In this document: piece after piece, positions 43,797-53,352 of the stretch
How the letters are laid out: each line of letters begins with the position of its first letter
How positions within the stretch are numbered: the stretch's first letter is position 1
Assembly (NCBI GenBank): GCA_964556565.1
Contig: CAZKWF010000001.1
Span: forward strand, 62,001 to 126,000
Origin: SOJZ01 sp964556565
Lineage (GTDB): Archaea > Thermoproteota > Bathyarchaeia > Bathyarchaeales > Bathyarchaeaceae
DNA: 64,000 nt
Reading direction: 5' to 3'
Position numbers and translations under genes: made by a program
The notes under the pieces: model-generated
What the model saw: only the letters and a program-made list of their open reading frames with translations
What the model was told of the DNA's origin: nothing
Databases searched by the model: none

Positions 43797-45134
43797 GTGA
43801 ACAGCAAAGTATCGGTCCCTTCGAGAAGTAGAACAACGCTGGATTTTGTTGAAGGAAACTTGGTGATAGGCAGCCGTGCAGTTATCGATGGAACAGGAAC
43901 ACCACCCACAGTGAAAGTTTCTGGCACAATTTACTGTGAAGGAGACAACACTTTCGAGTGCAACGTCTCAGCAGAAAACCTAGAAGCCGAAGACAACGTA
44001 ACAATTCATGGAAACTTGGAAATAGAAAATGATGTTAAGGTGGAAGATGGCCACTTAGAAGTTCACGGCAAAATGACTGCAAAACGTGTAGATGTAGACG
44101 CAGCCCTATACGTGAGCAAGGATTTGACAGTTGAAAGAGTTGATGTTGGCGGAAGCCTAAAGGTTGATGGAAATGTCAAAGCCGAAAACATAGACGCAGG
44201 TGGAAGCTTCAAAGCCGAAGGAGAAGTAGAGGCAGAGAAAATAGACGTGGGAGGAAGCGTCTCAATCGAATCCAAAGTGAACATCACAAAACTAGATGTA
44301 GGCGGCACAGCAAAAGTTGGAGGCGGCGAAGTCCGCGAAGTAGATATCGGCGGAAGCTTTGAGTCGAAAGCCCCACTAGAGTTTGAAAAAATCAATGTGG
44401 GTGGAGTAGTTCGACTAGCCAGCAAAAACAAGGGTGGCGACGTAGATGTTGGAGGCTCATTCAAAGTCGAAGGGGACTTGGAGTTCAAAGACATCGATGT
44501 GGGAGGCAAAGTAGAGATAACTGGTTCCGGCGAAGGCTGCGAAATGGACGTTGGCGGCAAAGTGGAAGTAGGCAAGTCACTGAATCTCTCAGGAAACCTT
44601 GACGTAGGAGGCAAAGTGGGAGTCAACGAGGAAATTTCAGCAAAAAACATCGAGGTAGGCGGAGTATTACGCTCAAGAAAGGCTACGGCAGAAGACTGCA
44701 TAGATGTTGGCGGTTCAATAGTTAGCGTGGAAGGCGTAACGGCACGTTGTGTTGAAATAGGAAGAAGAGGCAAAGTCCGCGGACCCATAAAGGCAGACCA
44801 AGTCATCATAGGTAGAGACGCACATGCAGAAGACATCTATGGAAAGCAGGTTCTACTCAGAAGGGGGGCACAAGCAGAAAACGTCTACGGCGAAAACATC
44901 ACCATAGAATCCAACTGTCACATATGTGGCGAAGTGCAGTATACTAATGAATTGAGAATGAACGAACATGTTACATTGACTAAAGAACCGCAAAAAGTAG
45001 ATGCATACAAGCCAGCACCTTCACAAGCACCTGCTACTCCTACAGGGAAGAAGTATTGCCCACACTGCGGAACAGAGAATAAAGGTGACGCCATCTTCTG
45101 CAAAAAATGTGGAAAGAAGATACCAGAAGAGTAG
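43797..45134 (+). CDS. Bactofilin-like beta-solenoid with C-terminal zinc ribbon
   Basis: 445 residues from a GTG with GGAGGA upstream. About 15 repeats of roughly 17-20 residues with the core D-V-G-G-S/K-x-x-V/x (KIDVGGSVSIESKVNITKLDVGGTAKV...) form a right-handed beta-solenoid as in polymer-forming cytoskeletal (bactofilin-like) proteins. The C-terminus is CPHCGTENKGDAIFCKKCG, a zinc ribbon. No membrane segment or signal peptide. It could be a scaffold that polymerises inside the cell and recruits partners with the ribbon. Neighbours do not tell the role. Confidence 0.8.
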   Translation: MNSKVSVPSRSRTTLDFVEGNLVIGSRAVIDGTGTPPTVKVSGTIYCEGDNTFECNVSAENLEAEDNVTIHGNLEIENDVKVEDGHLEVHGKMTAKRVDVDAALYVSKDLTVERVDVGGSLKVDGNVKAENIDAGGSFKAEGEVEAEKIDVGGSVSIESKVNITKLDVGGTAKVGGGEVREVDIGGSFESKAPLEFEKINVGGVVRLASKNKGGDVDVGGSFKVEGDLEFKDIDVGGKVEITGSGEGCEMDVGGKVEVGKSLNLSGNLDVGGKVGVNEEISAKNIEVGGVLRSRKATAEDCIDVGGSIVSVEGVTARCVEIGRRGKVRGPIKADQVIIGRDAHAEDIYGKQVLLRRGAQAENVYGENITIESNCHICGEVQYTNELRMNEHVTLTKEPQKVDAYKPAPSQAPATPTGKKYCPHCGTENKGDAIFCKKCGKKIPEE

Positions 45135-45217
45135 AAAATCAATACCTCCCATGCATGCATAGTTCCCTTCTGAATTCCTAGGCACCAAAACGCGTGCACA
45201 CAAGTTATAACCAGTCT

Positions 45218-46096
45218 CTATGCAGCTGACTTCTTTCTTTTCCATCCGAATCCCGAGAGAAACATCCCCACAACTATCAAAGCTGCCCCAAGAGCTCCTT
45301 CCTGACTCAGAGTTTCACCTAGGGTGGCAAAGGAGAAAATCCAGGCAAAAATTGGCTCAGCCGTGAATATTATGGCAGCCTTAGTGGCTGTCGTGTGTTT
45401 TTGGGCGTAGTTTTGACCCAAGAAAGCCAGTGCTGTCGCAAAAACCGCCGTGAAGAATATGGCACCCCAAGCTATTGTTGAAGTGGGGAGAGAGAAGGGA
45501 TCAATGATAGCCCATGAGAGCGTGCAGAAAATCCATGTTGTAAGGACTTGTGTCGTGGCTAGGACTGATGAGCTATATTTTTTTGTGTATTTGCTTATTA
45601 GGACCACGCTGAAGGCATACGCGACGGCGCACACCAGTGTCAGAAAATCTCCATAATTCATACTCAAATCTCTTGGATTAACTCCAGATAGGAGGAAGAG
45701 CCCCGTTGAGGCCAAGAGCACCGCTAGAACCAGTTTTCGTGAAAGAGTGGCCTTTAAGATTGGATACGCGAGGATGGGTGTGAAGACCACATAGAGCCCT
45801 GTGATGAATCCTGATTTTGATGGTGTCGTGTATTTCAGGCCAACGGTTTGCGTAATATAACCGATGAAAACGAATAATCCGATTAGGAAACCAACCTTTA
45901 AGGCGTCTCTGCTGGTTGATGCCACCTCCTTCCTGAAGACAATGGCTAAGATGAGGGTTGCTATGAGGAAGCGAAGAGAGAGAAAGGCGTAAGGAGAACT
46001 ATCTTGGAGGGCAACTTTTATGAGGGGAAATGTTCCTCCCCAAATCATCGAAACTCCCAGCAGGGTGATATCTGCTAAACCCTCCTTGGATACCAT
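45218..46096 (-). CDS. DMT-superfamily (EamA) transporter
   Basis: 292 residues from the ATG at 46096, with GGGTGGGAAG upstream (frame open from GTG 46111). Ten hydrophobic segments in two EamA halves: MIWGGTFPLIKVALQDSSPYAFLSLRFLIA at the start, and in the second half PIFAWIFSFATLGETLSQEGALGAALIVVGMFLSG, the typical end of a drug/metabolite exporter. The end is KRKKSAA. Substrate unknown; stands alone, divergent from the FAH-family gene. Confidence 0.88.
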   Translation of the reverse strand: MVSKEGLADITLLGVSMIWGGTFPLIKVALQDSSPYAFLSLRFLIATLILAIVFRKEVASTSRDALKVGFLIGLFVFIGYITQTVGLKYTTPSKSGFITGLYVVFTPILAYPILKATLSRKLVLAVLLASTGLFLLSGVNPRDLSMNYGDFLTLVCAVAYAFSVVLISKYTKKYSSSVLATTQVLTTWIFCTLSWAIIDPFSLPTSTIAWGAIFFTAVFATALAFLGQNYAQKHTTATKAAIIFTAEPIFAWIFSFATLGETLSQEGALGAALIVVGMFLSGFGWKRKKSAA

Positions 46097-46201
46097 GCTT
46101 CCCACCCGCACACCTTATTCGACTGGATTACGAATTAAGGCTTCTTATCAAAAGTCCCTTCTCTATAGGCTTTTATCTAAATACTACTACTCCCATACAA
46201 A

Positions 46202-47113
46202 GTGAAGGCGGTTGATGAAGCCATGAAGTTGGCTCGTTATCTACATTCAAACATGGAATCTTATGGGGTTCTAGTTGACCAGAGGATTATATGTCTCTTA
46301 GCACTGCCAAAGGCGCTGAAATGTCCTCCTCCACTCACCTTCGACGAACTCATAGTCCTCGGCAACAAGGGCATAAAAATTGTGGAACGGTTAATGAAAA
46401 TTTCGTCACAGAGCGAGAAGAGGAATGCGACCATCAGCGTTGATGATGTAACACTCCGAGCACCCGTGCTCTTGCCTCCAAAAATCGTTTGCTTGGGCTT
46501 AAACTATAAAGATCATGCGGAGGAGCAAGGAAAGGATATACCAGATGAACCAATTTTGTTTATGAAACCCCGCACGGCTATAATCGGCCCTGACCAACCA
46601 ATAATCCGCCCAAAACTTGCAAAACAGCTGGATTATGAGGTAGAATTGGCAATAGTGATAGGTCAGAAGGGAAAAAACATCCCTGTCTCAGAGAGCAAAA
46701 AATACATCTTTGGATATACAGCCTTCAATGACATAAGCGCCCGTGACATCCAGTTCAAAGACAAACAATGGACTAGAGGCAAGGGTTTTGACACGTTTGC
46801 ACCCATGGGGCCTTGCATCACAACTGCCAATCAAATCGAAGACCCCAACAACCTACGTGTCCGCACAAGGGTGAACGGCGAGCTTAGACAAAACTCTTCC
46901 ACCAAAAACATGGTTTTCAACGTTTATGAAATAGTTCACCGTCTTAGCCAAGTTATGACTTTAGAACCCGGAGACATAATCGCAACTGGAACTCCCGCTG
47001 GAGTAGGAGTCTTCATGAAACCGAAACCAAAGTTCTTGTCCCCTGGCGACTGGGTGGAAATAGAAATCGAAAAAATTGGGACATTAAGAAACATTGTTTC
47101 GAAAGAGGCCTGA
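46202..47113 (+). CDS. Fumarylacetoacetate hydrolase (FAH) family protein
   Basis: 303 residues from GTG 46202, or 296 from ATG 46223. A TTTTATCTAAATAC element near 46171-46184 would place transcription start near 46200, so either start is possible. Family signs: ICLGLNYKDHAEEQGKDIPDEPILFMKPRTAIIGPDQPI, LDYEVELAIVIGQKG, FGYTAFNDISARDIQFKDKQWTRGKGFDTFAPMGPCI, ATGTPAGVG and GDWVEIEIEKIGTLRN. The metal-binding D/E-x-E and Asp residues are all present. Members cleave or decarboxylate 2-oxo acids (for example acylpyruvate or oxaloacetate); the exact substrate is not clear. Confidence 0.9.
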   Translation: MKAVDEAMKLARYLHSNMESYGVLVDQRIICLLALPKALKCPPPLTFDELIVLGNKGIKIVERLMKISSQSEKRNATISVDDVTLRAPVLLPPKIVCLGLNYKDHAEEQGKDIPDEPILFMKPRTAIIGPDQPIIRPKLAKQLDYEVELAIVIGQKGKNIPVSESKKYIFGYTAFNDISARDIQFKDKQWTRGKGFDTFAPMGPCITTANQIEDPNNLRVRTRVNGELRQNSSTKNMVFNVYEIVHRLSQVMTLEPGDIIATGTPAGVGVFMKPKPKFLSPGDWVEIEIEKIGTLRNIVSKEA

Positions 47114-47214
47114 GGGCCTTCAAAAGAATAATTTGTTGAATATGTTCTGTCCTTTCAGCGCACACAGAGACAAAGATATGAGCAGATGTCTCATCCTCAG
47201 CTACAATTCACTTC

Positions 47215-48393
47215 TCACATAATAATAGAAAGTAAAACGAAGCTAACCAGAAAGCCAATCAACGTAGGGGGTAAAATGGCTTTTAGAAAATCTTTGATTT
47301 GTACATGGAAGAATTGAGTGGAAAGAGAAACACATGGGTGCACAGGGGTGAGAACATAGCCAAGGAAAATGCTAAAGTATGTAACTGCAAAGACGGCTGG
47401 GGATATAGGTGATGCCAGAACTGGAAAAATTATCACAGCGGGAGTTATGATTCTCCCTGTGATGAATCCCAAGAGAGCTCCTACCAAAACGCAGAGAATT
47501 ACAATAGGAATTTCAAGTTCTATTATTGACTCTTTGAAACCTGAATTTTCAAATACGTAACGAAAAGCTTGGATTCCAATAATCATAAGGGCGAAGTTCC
47601 AAGGGGCAGAATCTCTTGTAATTTTGCCTAGTTTCCTTACATTTACTCTTCCACTCGTAAGAATGAGCAGTAGGCTCGCTGACACTCCAACCACAGTGGC
47701 AACTTCTCGCGGGGAAACAACATCTTTAAAGGCAAAATCTAAAATTGGAGCCACAAATATTGCAGCTAAGGGTAAAAGGAGTTTCTTTGAAGAAAACTTC
47801 TCGCTGTACTCCATTTTTCCAGGTGTGTCTCTGAGGAAGAAAAAGTACCCTAAGCCGAGTGAGAGAAGTAGGAATGGAGCAAGAAAAGGGATAACCTGAT
47901 AGACTTCCAGGTCAACTTGTTGCACAGACACAATCAGAGATGGGGAGAGTGGATATACCAGGTATAAGATATGACGAAACCATATGTTCAAGCCAACCTT
48001 TTTCTCATTAGATACTCCTTTCCCAGCTTTCTCCACCAACGGAGCGGAAAGGAGGGCGCCTCCAGGCATAGGAAGCATCCCCACCAATGCTGGGGAAACT
48101 GCAAGAAAAGCCTTTTTCCCTATTCTCATGTTTTTGACTAGATCGTCCAGCTGCCCAGTTTCTTTAAGTGAGCCTCCAATAACAGGAATTAGCCCAACCG
48201 CTAAGGCTAACAAAACTGTAGGTAGATCAGTGAAAGCTGAAATGAATAGCCCAGCAATTTCGTTGAACGGTATGGTGAAAATTGCTAGAATGAACGCTCC
48301 TGAAAACATGGCTGCGGCGAAATTTTTTCTGGAGACGATTAGTAAAACGGCGAATGCAAGGAAGAATCCCGCCCAAACTAAAAGTGGAGACAT
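47215..48393 (-). CDS. DUF401-family membrane protein
   Basis: 392 residues with roughly ten to twelve membrane helices. GMLPMPGGALLSAPLVEKAGK and HPCVSLSTQFFHV are typical of DUF401, a family distantly related to anion or ion-transporter-like permeases (citrate/TRAP-like). No transport substrate is known to me. It is followed 31 bases earlier on the same strand by the AMMECR1 gene, so they may be one transcript. Confidence 0.78.
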   Translation of the reverse strand: MSPLLVWAGFFLAFAVLLIVSRKNFAAAMFSGAFILAIFTIPFNEIAGLFISAFTDLPTVLLALAVGLIPVIGGSLKETGQLDDLVKNMRIGKKAFLAVSPALVGMLPMPGGALLSAPLVEKAGKGVSNEKKVGLNIWFRHILYLVYPLSPSLIVSVQQVDLEVYQVIPFLAPFLLLSLGLGYFFFLRDTPGKMEYSEKFSSKKLLLPLAAIFVAPILDFAFKDVVSPREVATVVGVSASLLLILTSGRVNVRKLGKITRDSAPWNFALMIIGIQAFRYVFENSGFKESIIELEIPIVILCVLVGALLGFITGRIITPAVIIFPVLASPISPAVFAVTYFSIFLGYVLTPVHPCVSLSTQFFHVQIKDFLKAILPPTLIGFLVSFVLLSIIM

Positions 48394-48424
48394 TAGATCT
48401 CACTCAACAAAACATGCATGCTTC

Positions 48425-49051
48425 TTAAGATATGTGCATATCCTTGACAACGACTTGGCCGTCAGGAGAGACTTCTTGTGCAATAACGCAGCTGAACTTG
48501 TAAATTTTTGTTCCTTTAAGCAACCAGCAATCCGGTGACAAGCCTGCCTTTATGCAGCATTGACAGAGAAACTCTTCTTCGTTCCAGTTCCACTCGACAG
48601 GGACTTGAGGGAGAAGGAGCCCTTTAGAGTAGCCTCCCTCAACGATCAATCCGTCTTGCCCAACCTTAATTTTTGAGGGATAATCTATAGGCGTCTCCAC
48701 TCTAACTAGTTGGGGCGGAGTAAGCACGCTTACCTCAAACACTATGTAGCTGAGTTCGTCGAGAGAGACAGGGTGAAAGCGGGGATCCTGTGTTGCGGAG
48801 TTGATGGCTGACTCAATTACTGCGCGTGCTAATGGTAAGGTTGGGTGGGGGAGCCCGATGCAGCCTCTGAGTTCCTTTTTTTCGTGTCTGATGCTGTTTA
48901 ACGTGACAAAAACTCCGCATTGCTCTTCAAGCTTCGGGGAGATATCCGTAGGCGTTGGCATGATCTTTCCGGTTTTGAGGTATTCCTCCACGGCTTTCCG
49001 TGCGAGCCTTACGAGGAGTTTCCCTTCTTCCATGGTTAATCGAAACGACAC
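48425..49051 (-). CDS. AMMECR1-domain protein
   Basis: 208 residues from a GTG preceded by GAGGGGAAT; the alternative start is ATG 49033. ELRGCIGLPHPTLPLARAVIESAINSATQDPRFHPVSLDEL and VEWNWNEEEFLCQCCIKAGL are the AMMECR1 hallmark (conserved LRGCIG). The family occurs from archaea to human. In some archaea it is found with MEMO and radical SAM partners, of which none is here. Biochemical role is not firmly established. Confidence 0.9.
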   Translation of the reverse strand: MSFRLTMEEGKLLVRLARKAVEEYLKTGKIMPTPTDISPKLEEQCGVFVTLNSIRHEKKELRGCIGLPHPTLPLARAVIESAINSATQDPRFHPVSLDELSYIVFEVSVLTPPQLVRVETPIDYPSKIKVGQDGLIVEGGYSKGLLLPQVPVEWNWNEEEFLCQCCIKAGLSPDCWLLKGTKIYKFSCVIAQEVSPDGQVVVKDMHIS

Positions 49052-49170
49052 GTGATTCCCCTCGAACTGCGAAAGACATAGGTCAATGTTACTTAAGCTT
49101 CTAGACCGTGCTTATTATTCTTGTTAAAATTAAATTTATGTATCGTAGAAAAAAAGAAAGGAACTGATGA

Positions 49171-51330
49171 TTATTGTGGCGAAGGTTTTTTCCTTCTAAC
49201 AGCATAGACAAGGACAGCTACGATGATGATCACAACAACGCCGATAACTGCCAAGAACCACGGCTCAGTCCATATCGCCACTGCTGGCTGTCCCATGAGA
49301 ACCCATAGACTAAAGCGATCAATCGTTGCTGACACGTAATGCTCAGTGGTGTTTACTTGGCTGTCCACGGCAACCCATGTATTCAGCGTAGCATCCCAAT
49401 AGTGGATTTTCAGCGTGTTTTCGCTCAGTCCTGCTGCGCTCAGTTGTTCAGGTGTGTAATATATACGAATTGTAGCGCTGAATGTGAAGTCTGTCTCGCT
49501 GACGGTGACTTCTACATAGTTCCCTAAGACTTTAAACGTTCCCGGAGGTGTCTCCACGCCTTCATGGGCTGTTACGCTTTCAAGGACTATAGTGACTGGC
49601 TTGGAGATTTCAGTTATATCTAAAATGGTTGCCGCGTTTTCAGTGGCGTCGATAGTGAAGGGCCTCTGAGAACTGACGAGTTTAGGGTTTATTATGGTGG
49701 ATACGGTTGTACCTGCTTCTGATTGAATGTTGAATACCATGTCTTTGAGGTTGCTGAGGGGTTGGTCATACCAGATCATAACTTTATTGTCGGAAACTGT
49801 TTCGTCAGGTTCTGGTACAGTGCCGGGTCTAGTCAATGTAACCGTATGAGTAGCATTACCACCTCCTGCAAGTGTCACTTTAAGAGATTGAGGGCTGTCT
49901 TCAAAGAGGCTGAAGAAACCTTTAAGCGTGAAGCTTGTAGCAGTCGTATCATTTAATGGGGGTAGAACAGCTAGACCCTCTACAGTGAGTGCCAAGGAAT
50001 CCTCCATCATATCAAAGCCACATCTGAGATCGCTTACTTCAAATTCCGTTTCGTTTACGAAAGACAATTGCCATGATGACGATGGCGGCGATATCGATTG
50101 CGATGCAGTATAAATCAACAATACATCTTTCAAGTATTCAATTTCGGCATCTAAATCGCCTTCGATGGTGTAGGTTCCTTCAAAATCTGCCTGTCCGCCA
50201 GCGTATGTTATAGATTCTTCATAGGATTCCATGGAACAATACGTCTTGTTCATAAGCGACTCTATCAGCTGCGTTATTTCTGGAGGGATTGTTTCATCCG
50301 GTAGCATTGAAGCCATTGAAGTCATTTGTGCTCTACTCTCTTCCACATCTTGAACTGTGGTTAGTTTCATTTCAAACTCTCTTTGACTATACATGTACGC
50401 CAGCTGGAAGGATGCACTTTCAATTGAAGAGAACGTTGCGTTTAACATCGAATACAACATTTCCTCATCCAGCATCTCACCTGGTGTTATGTCAGGTATT
50501 TCTCCATACATTAGAGACACTAACGATTGGATGAAATCTTCGCTTTGAATTGTCACCTCAAAATCCACTGTAGCGCCACCTGTTATGGTTTCTTTCGTCG
50601 TTTCCAATTCAGTGCACTCAAATGCGCCATCAGTCATTTCATATAGCGAACCTTCCCCTGTTCCGACAATGCTTTCAGCTTGCCCAAGCATCATATCAAG
50701 TTCCTCTTCATCTAACTCTATACCATAGAAACTGCCATAGGCGACTGTTACGTCTCCATTAAGGGAAAGATATGTTCTGTTTCCTTGAAAGTCCATATTC
50801 AAGTCACTTAACACAAAACCTGGCAACGCGTGGACTGTTATTGCGCCACTCACCGTGTTGTCCGAGAATTCCCCCGTCACTTGAAAGTCTGTGGAGTTAA
50901 ACGGAAATTCTGATGCGGTACTTGGGGGCAAGATTACTGAACAGTTAACCCCCATGCTAACAAGGCTCTCCGAACCTTCTCCAATGTAGGAAAAGGTTGT
51001 TGCATTGAACGGAAACTGCGCCGCTTCCTCTGGTGGGACGACAAACATGAAATCAGCTGATGCAACCGTTAAGTCGTTGCTCTTCGTGAAACCTAAAAAT
51101 CCATGTGTTTCAGGCATGGTATAAGGGAACGTGACTCCTGTAGAATCCAACGCTACTGCTATAACAACGCGTCCATCTGGGTATACGATGAAACTCGCTT
51201 CCACATCTTCAGAAGAAGTCGGATATAATTCAGCATTCACATGAGATGTTTGTGCCATGAAAATCGACAGAATTGAAAGTGTTAGAACTGACATCAGCGT
51301 TATCATCATGATTTTGCTATTTCTTTTCAT
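49171..51330 (-). CDS. Large secreted protein anchored by a C-terminal membrane helix
   Basis: About 719 residues from the ATG at 51330, since GGTGA sits 8 bases upstream; a GTG at 51342 is the alternative. A signal peptide (MMITLMSVLTLSILSIFMAQTSHVNAE) leads to ~650 residues of beta-rich Ser/Thr/Asp-rich sequence without a recognised domain, then a TM helix (WFLAVIGVVVIIIVAVLVYAVRRKK) with a basic cytoplasmic tail. The segment before the anchor (FTFSATIRIYYTPEQLSAAGLSENTLKIHYWDATLNTWVAVDSQVN) looks like a common archaeal surface beta-domain. A surface-layer or adhesion role is inferred. A good TATA box lies at 51370-51379. Confidence 0.72.
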   Translation of the reverse strand: MKRNSKIMMITLMSVLTLSILSIFMAQTSHVNAELYPTSSEDVEASFIVYPDGRVVIAVALDSTGVTFPYTMPETHGFLGFTKSNDLTVASADFMFVVPPEEAAQFPFNATTFSYIGEGSESLVSMGVNCSVILPPSTASEFPFNSTDFQVTGEFSDNTVSGAITVHALPGFVLSDLNMDFQGNRTYLSLNGDVTVAYGSFYGIELDEEELDMMLGQAESIVGTGEGSLYEMTDGAFECTELETTKETITGGATVDFEVTIQSEDFIQSLVSLMYGEIPDITPGEMLDEEMLYSMLNATFSSIESASFQLAYMYSQREFEMKLTTVQDVEESRAQMTSMASMLPDETIPPEITQLIESLMNKTYCSMESYEESITYAGGQADFEGTYTIEGDLDAEIEYLKDVLLIYTASQSISPPSSSWQLSFVNETEFEVSDLRCGFDMMEDSLALTVEGLAVLPPLNDTTATSFTLKGFFSLFEDSPQSLKVTLAGGGNATHTVTLTRPGTVPEPDETVSDNKVMIWYDQPLSNLKDMVFNIQSEAGTTVSTIINPKLVSSQRPFTIDATENAATILDITEISKPVTIVLESVTAHEGVETPPGTFKVLGNYVEVTVSETDFTFSATIRIYYTPEQLSAAGLSENTLKIHYWDATLNTWVAVDSQVNTTEHYVSATIDRFSLWVLMGQPAVAIWTEPWFLAVIGVVVIIIVAVLVYAVRRKKPSPQ

Positions 51331-51369
51331 TCTCATTTTCACCGGTTATAACTGTAAATCACGTAAAGC

Positions 51370-51379
51370 ATTTATAAGC
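51370..51379 (-). promoter_or_regulatory. TATA box of the large surface-protein gene
   Basis: On the minus strand GCTTATAAAT, which puts transcription start near 51345 and gives a short leader carrying GGTGA. Confidence 0.55.
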
Positions 51380-51479
51380 TTGGTGAATTATGCAATCGAA
51401 CTATAGAGACAGATTGTAGAATTAGATATAATTCAGATTCAGAACTAGAGGAGAGGATGAGACCACGCGAATCACAACA

Positions 51480-52649
51480 ATGTGCATACGAAACCTTCTT
51501 CGCAGACGACTCAGAACTTCACTTTGCATCCTCGGCATCACCTTAGCCGTCATGTTCATAGTAACCATTGGCGCGACAACTTCAAGATACACGACCATCA
51601 TCAGAGAAATGAACATATTCTTCAGCGAGGACATTGTGGTCGTCGCCCAAGGCTCTATAGTAGTCCAAGCGTTTCCGATAAGTGGAGGAAATCTCCCAGA
51701 AGACATAGTTGACGAAGTGAAGCAGATAGAAGGAGTGAAAACAGCGGTTCCGATGCTAGTCTTCTTCGGCTATGAACTTGAAGATGCTATTCAACTTGTA
51801 CCAACAAACATCAGCATTGGAATACCTTCTGAAAGATGGGAAATTTTGGTTGGGTCTACGCCTCTGAAACCTGATGGAAGATGGCCATCCGCAAATTCAA
51901 GCGCGAAAGAAGTCACAATCGGTCCATCTCTTGTTGACCAATACAACCTCGCCCTCGGCTCAACAATAAGAATCAAGAATTATAACCTAACAATTGTAGG
52001 AATTCTCGACACTCCTTCAACGACTCTGGCTCGCGTGATTATCATGCCTCTCAGACTAGCTCAATGCGTATATTTTCCCACAAATTCCTCATGGATTAAC
52101 ATGATGGTTGTCGAGCCGGAAGAAGAAAGTATGGGAAAAGAAGTTGTGGAGAACATCGAAGCGAACATTACAGGTGTTAAGGCCTTAACGGCTGATGAGA
52201 GAAACGAGATTATTGCGCCTCTTCTCTCTGATATCGAGACGTGGAATCTGGGAATGAGGGGCATGCTCTTCTTTTTGAGCATGATCCTTGTGACAACGGT
52301 TGCCATAATGAACGTTTCTGAGAGGAGAAGAGATTTTGCCACATTGGGCGCTCTAGGTGCCTCCAGAAAATCCATCTTCCGCATGGTCATTACTGAAACC
52401 ACTTTAATAGGCTTTTTTGGCGGGCTTCTCGGAATATTAACAGGCACGGTTGCAACGCTTTTTCTGGCGAGCATTTACACACGCATTCCACTGGCACTGT
52501 TCTTCCAAGGCTTATTCGGCGTAGTTTCTCCCATTTTCATGATTGAAATTCTAGCATCCACTCTTATTGTAAGCTGTGTTGCCGGCATCATTCCAGCCAT
52601 AAGTGCTATGAACGCAAACATTTCGGAAGTTTTGAGGTCAGAATATTGA
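51480..52649 (+). CDS. ABC transporter permease (FtsX/MacB type)
   Basis: 389 residues. One N-terminal membrane helix (LRTSLCILGITLAVMFIVTIGATT), a large periplasm-like domain of about 200 residues and three C-terminal helices, the plan of FtsX/MacB permeases. In the C-terminal part ILVTTVAIMNVSERRRDFATLGALGASRKSIFRMV is the coupling-loop signature. No ATG/GTG upstream fits better. Its stop overlaps the start of the ATPase gene (TTGA), making one transporter unit. These exporters or mechanotransmitters often act on lipids, peptides or cell-wall processes; substrate is unknown. Confidence 0.87.
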   Translation: MCIRNLLRRRLRTSLCILGITLAVMFIVTIGATTSRYTTIIREMNIFFSEDIVVVAQGSIVVQAFPISGGNLPEDIVDEVKQIEGVKTAVPMLVFFGYELEDAIQLVPTNISIGIPSERWEILVGSTPLKPDGRWPSANSSAKEVTIGPSLVDQYNLALGSTIRIKNYNLTIVGILDTPSTTLARVIIMPLRLAQCVYFPTNSSWINMMVVEPEEESMGKEVVENIEANITGVKALTADERNEIIAPLLSDIETWNLGMRGMLFFLSMILVTTVAIMNVSERRRDFATLGALGASRKSIFRMVITETTLIGFFGGLLGILTGTVATLFLASIYTRIPLALFFQGLFGVVSPIFMIEILASTLIVSCVAGIIPAISAMNANISEVLRSEY

Positions 52650-53317
52650 TTGTAAGGACAATAGAGTTAACGCGCATATATCGCCTTGGTTCCTCCCCCA
52701 TAATCGCGGTGAACAAAGTCAATCTTGAGGTGGATAAAGCGAACCTTGTGGCGATTATGGGGCCGTCTGGCTCCGGAAAGACCACGCTCCTAAATCTCAT
52801 GGGACTAAATGACCAGCCAACATTTGGAAAGGTCTTTATCAATGAAAAAGATACCTCGCTTCTGGCTGAAAAGGAACGAAGAAAGACAAGACTTCAAAAT
52901 GTTGGATTCGTTTTTCAGACATTCAATCTATTGCCTACACTTACGACCCTTGAAAACGTTGAGTTGCCAATGGCGCTGGCTAATATCTCTCAGGAGACGC
53001 AAAGGCGAAGAGCTGTTCAACTCCTCGAAACCGTTGGACTGGCAAGTAGGTTTCAACACAGGCCAAGGGAACTCAGCACTGGAGAAATGCAGCGGGTGGC
53101 AATTGCGAGAGCTCTTGCAAATAATCCGTCTTTGATCCTTGCAGATGAACCCACGGGTGAACTTGACTCTGAAACAGGGTTTGAAATCATAGAACTGCTT
53201 TCCGACATGTGCAAAAAACAGAAGGCAGCTGCAGTGGTTGCCACACACGACGAAAAAATGGTCGAACTTGCAGATGTAACATATAAAATCCGTGATGGTT
53301 CAATTGTACAAGAGTAA
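52646..53317 (+). CDS. ABC transporter ATP-binding protein (MacB/LolD type)
   Basis: 223 residues from a TTG overlapping the permease stop by 3 bases. Walker A MGPSGSGKTTL, Q-loop FVFQTFNLLPTLT, ABC signature STGEMQRVAIARAL, Walker B LILADEPTGELD and the H-loop ATHDE are all present. It is the nucleotide-binding subunit of the adjacent permease. Confidence 0.95.
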   Translation: MIVRTIELTRIYRLGSSPIIAVNKVNLEVDKANLVAIMGPSGSGKTTLLNLMGLNDQPTFGKVFINEKDTSLLAEKERRKTRLQNVGFVFQTFNLLPTLTTLENVELPMALANISQETQRRRAVQLLETVGLASRFQHRPRELSTGEMQRVAIARALANNPSLILADEPTGELDSETGFEIIELLSDMCKKQKAAAVVATHDEKMVELADVTYKIRDGSIVQE

Positions 53318-53352
53318 ACGTAGAAACATTGCTTCACACTGGTGGCTGAATA

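Noticed and set aside
44063..44836. 257-codon Pro/Ser/Thr-rich frame on the minus strand
   Set aside because: It is the complement of the repeated DVGG codons of the bactofilin-like gene, so the length comes from the repeats.
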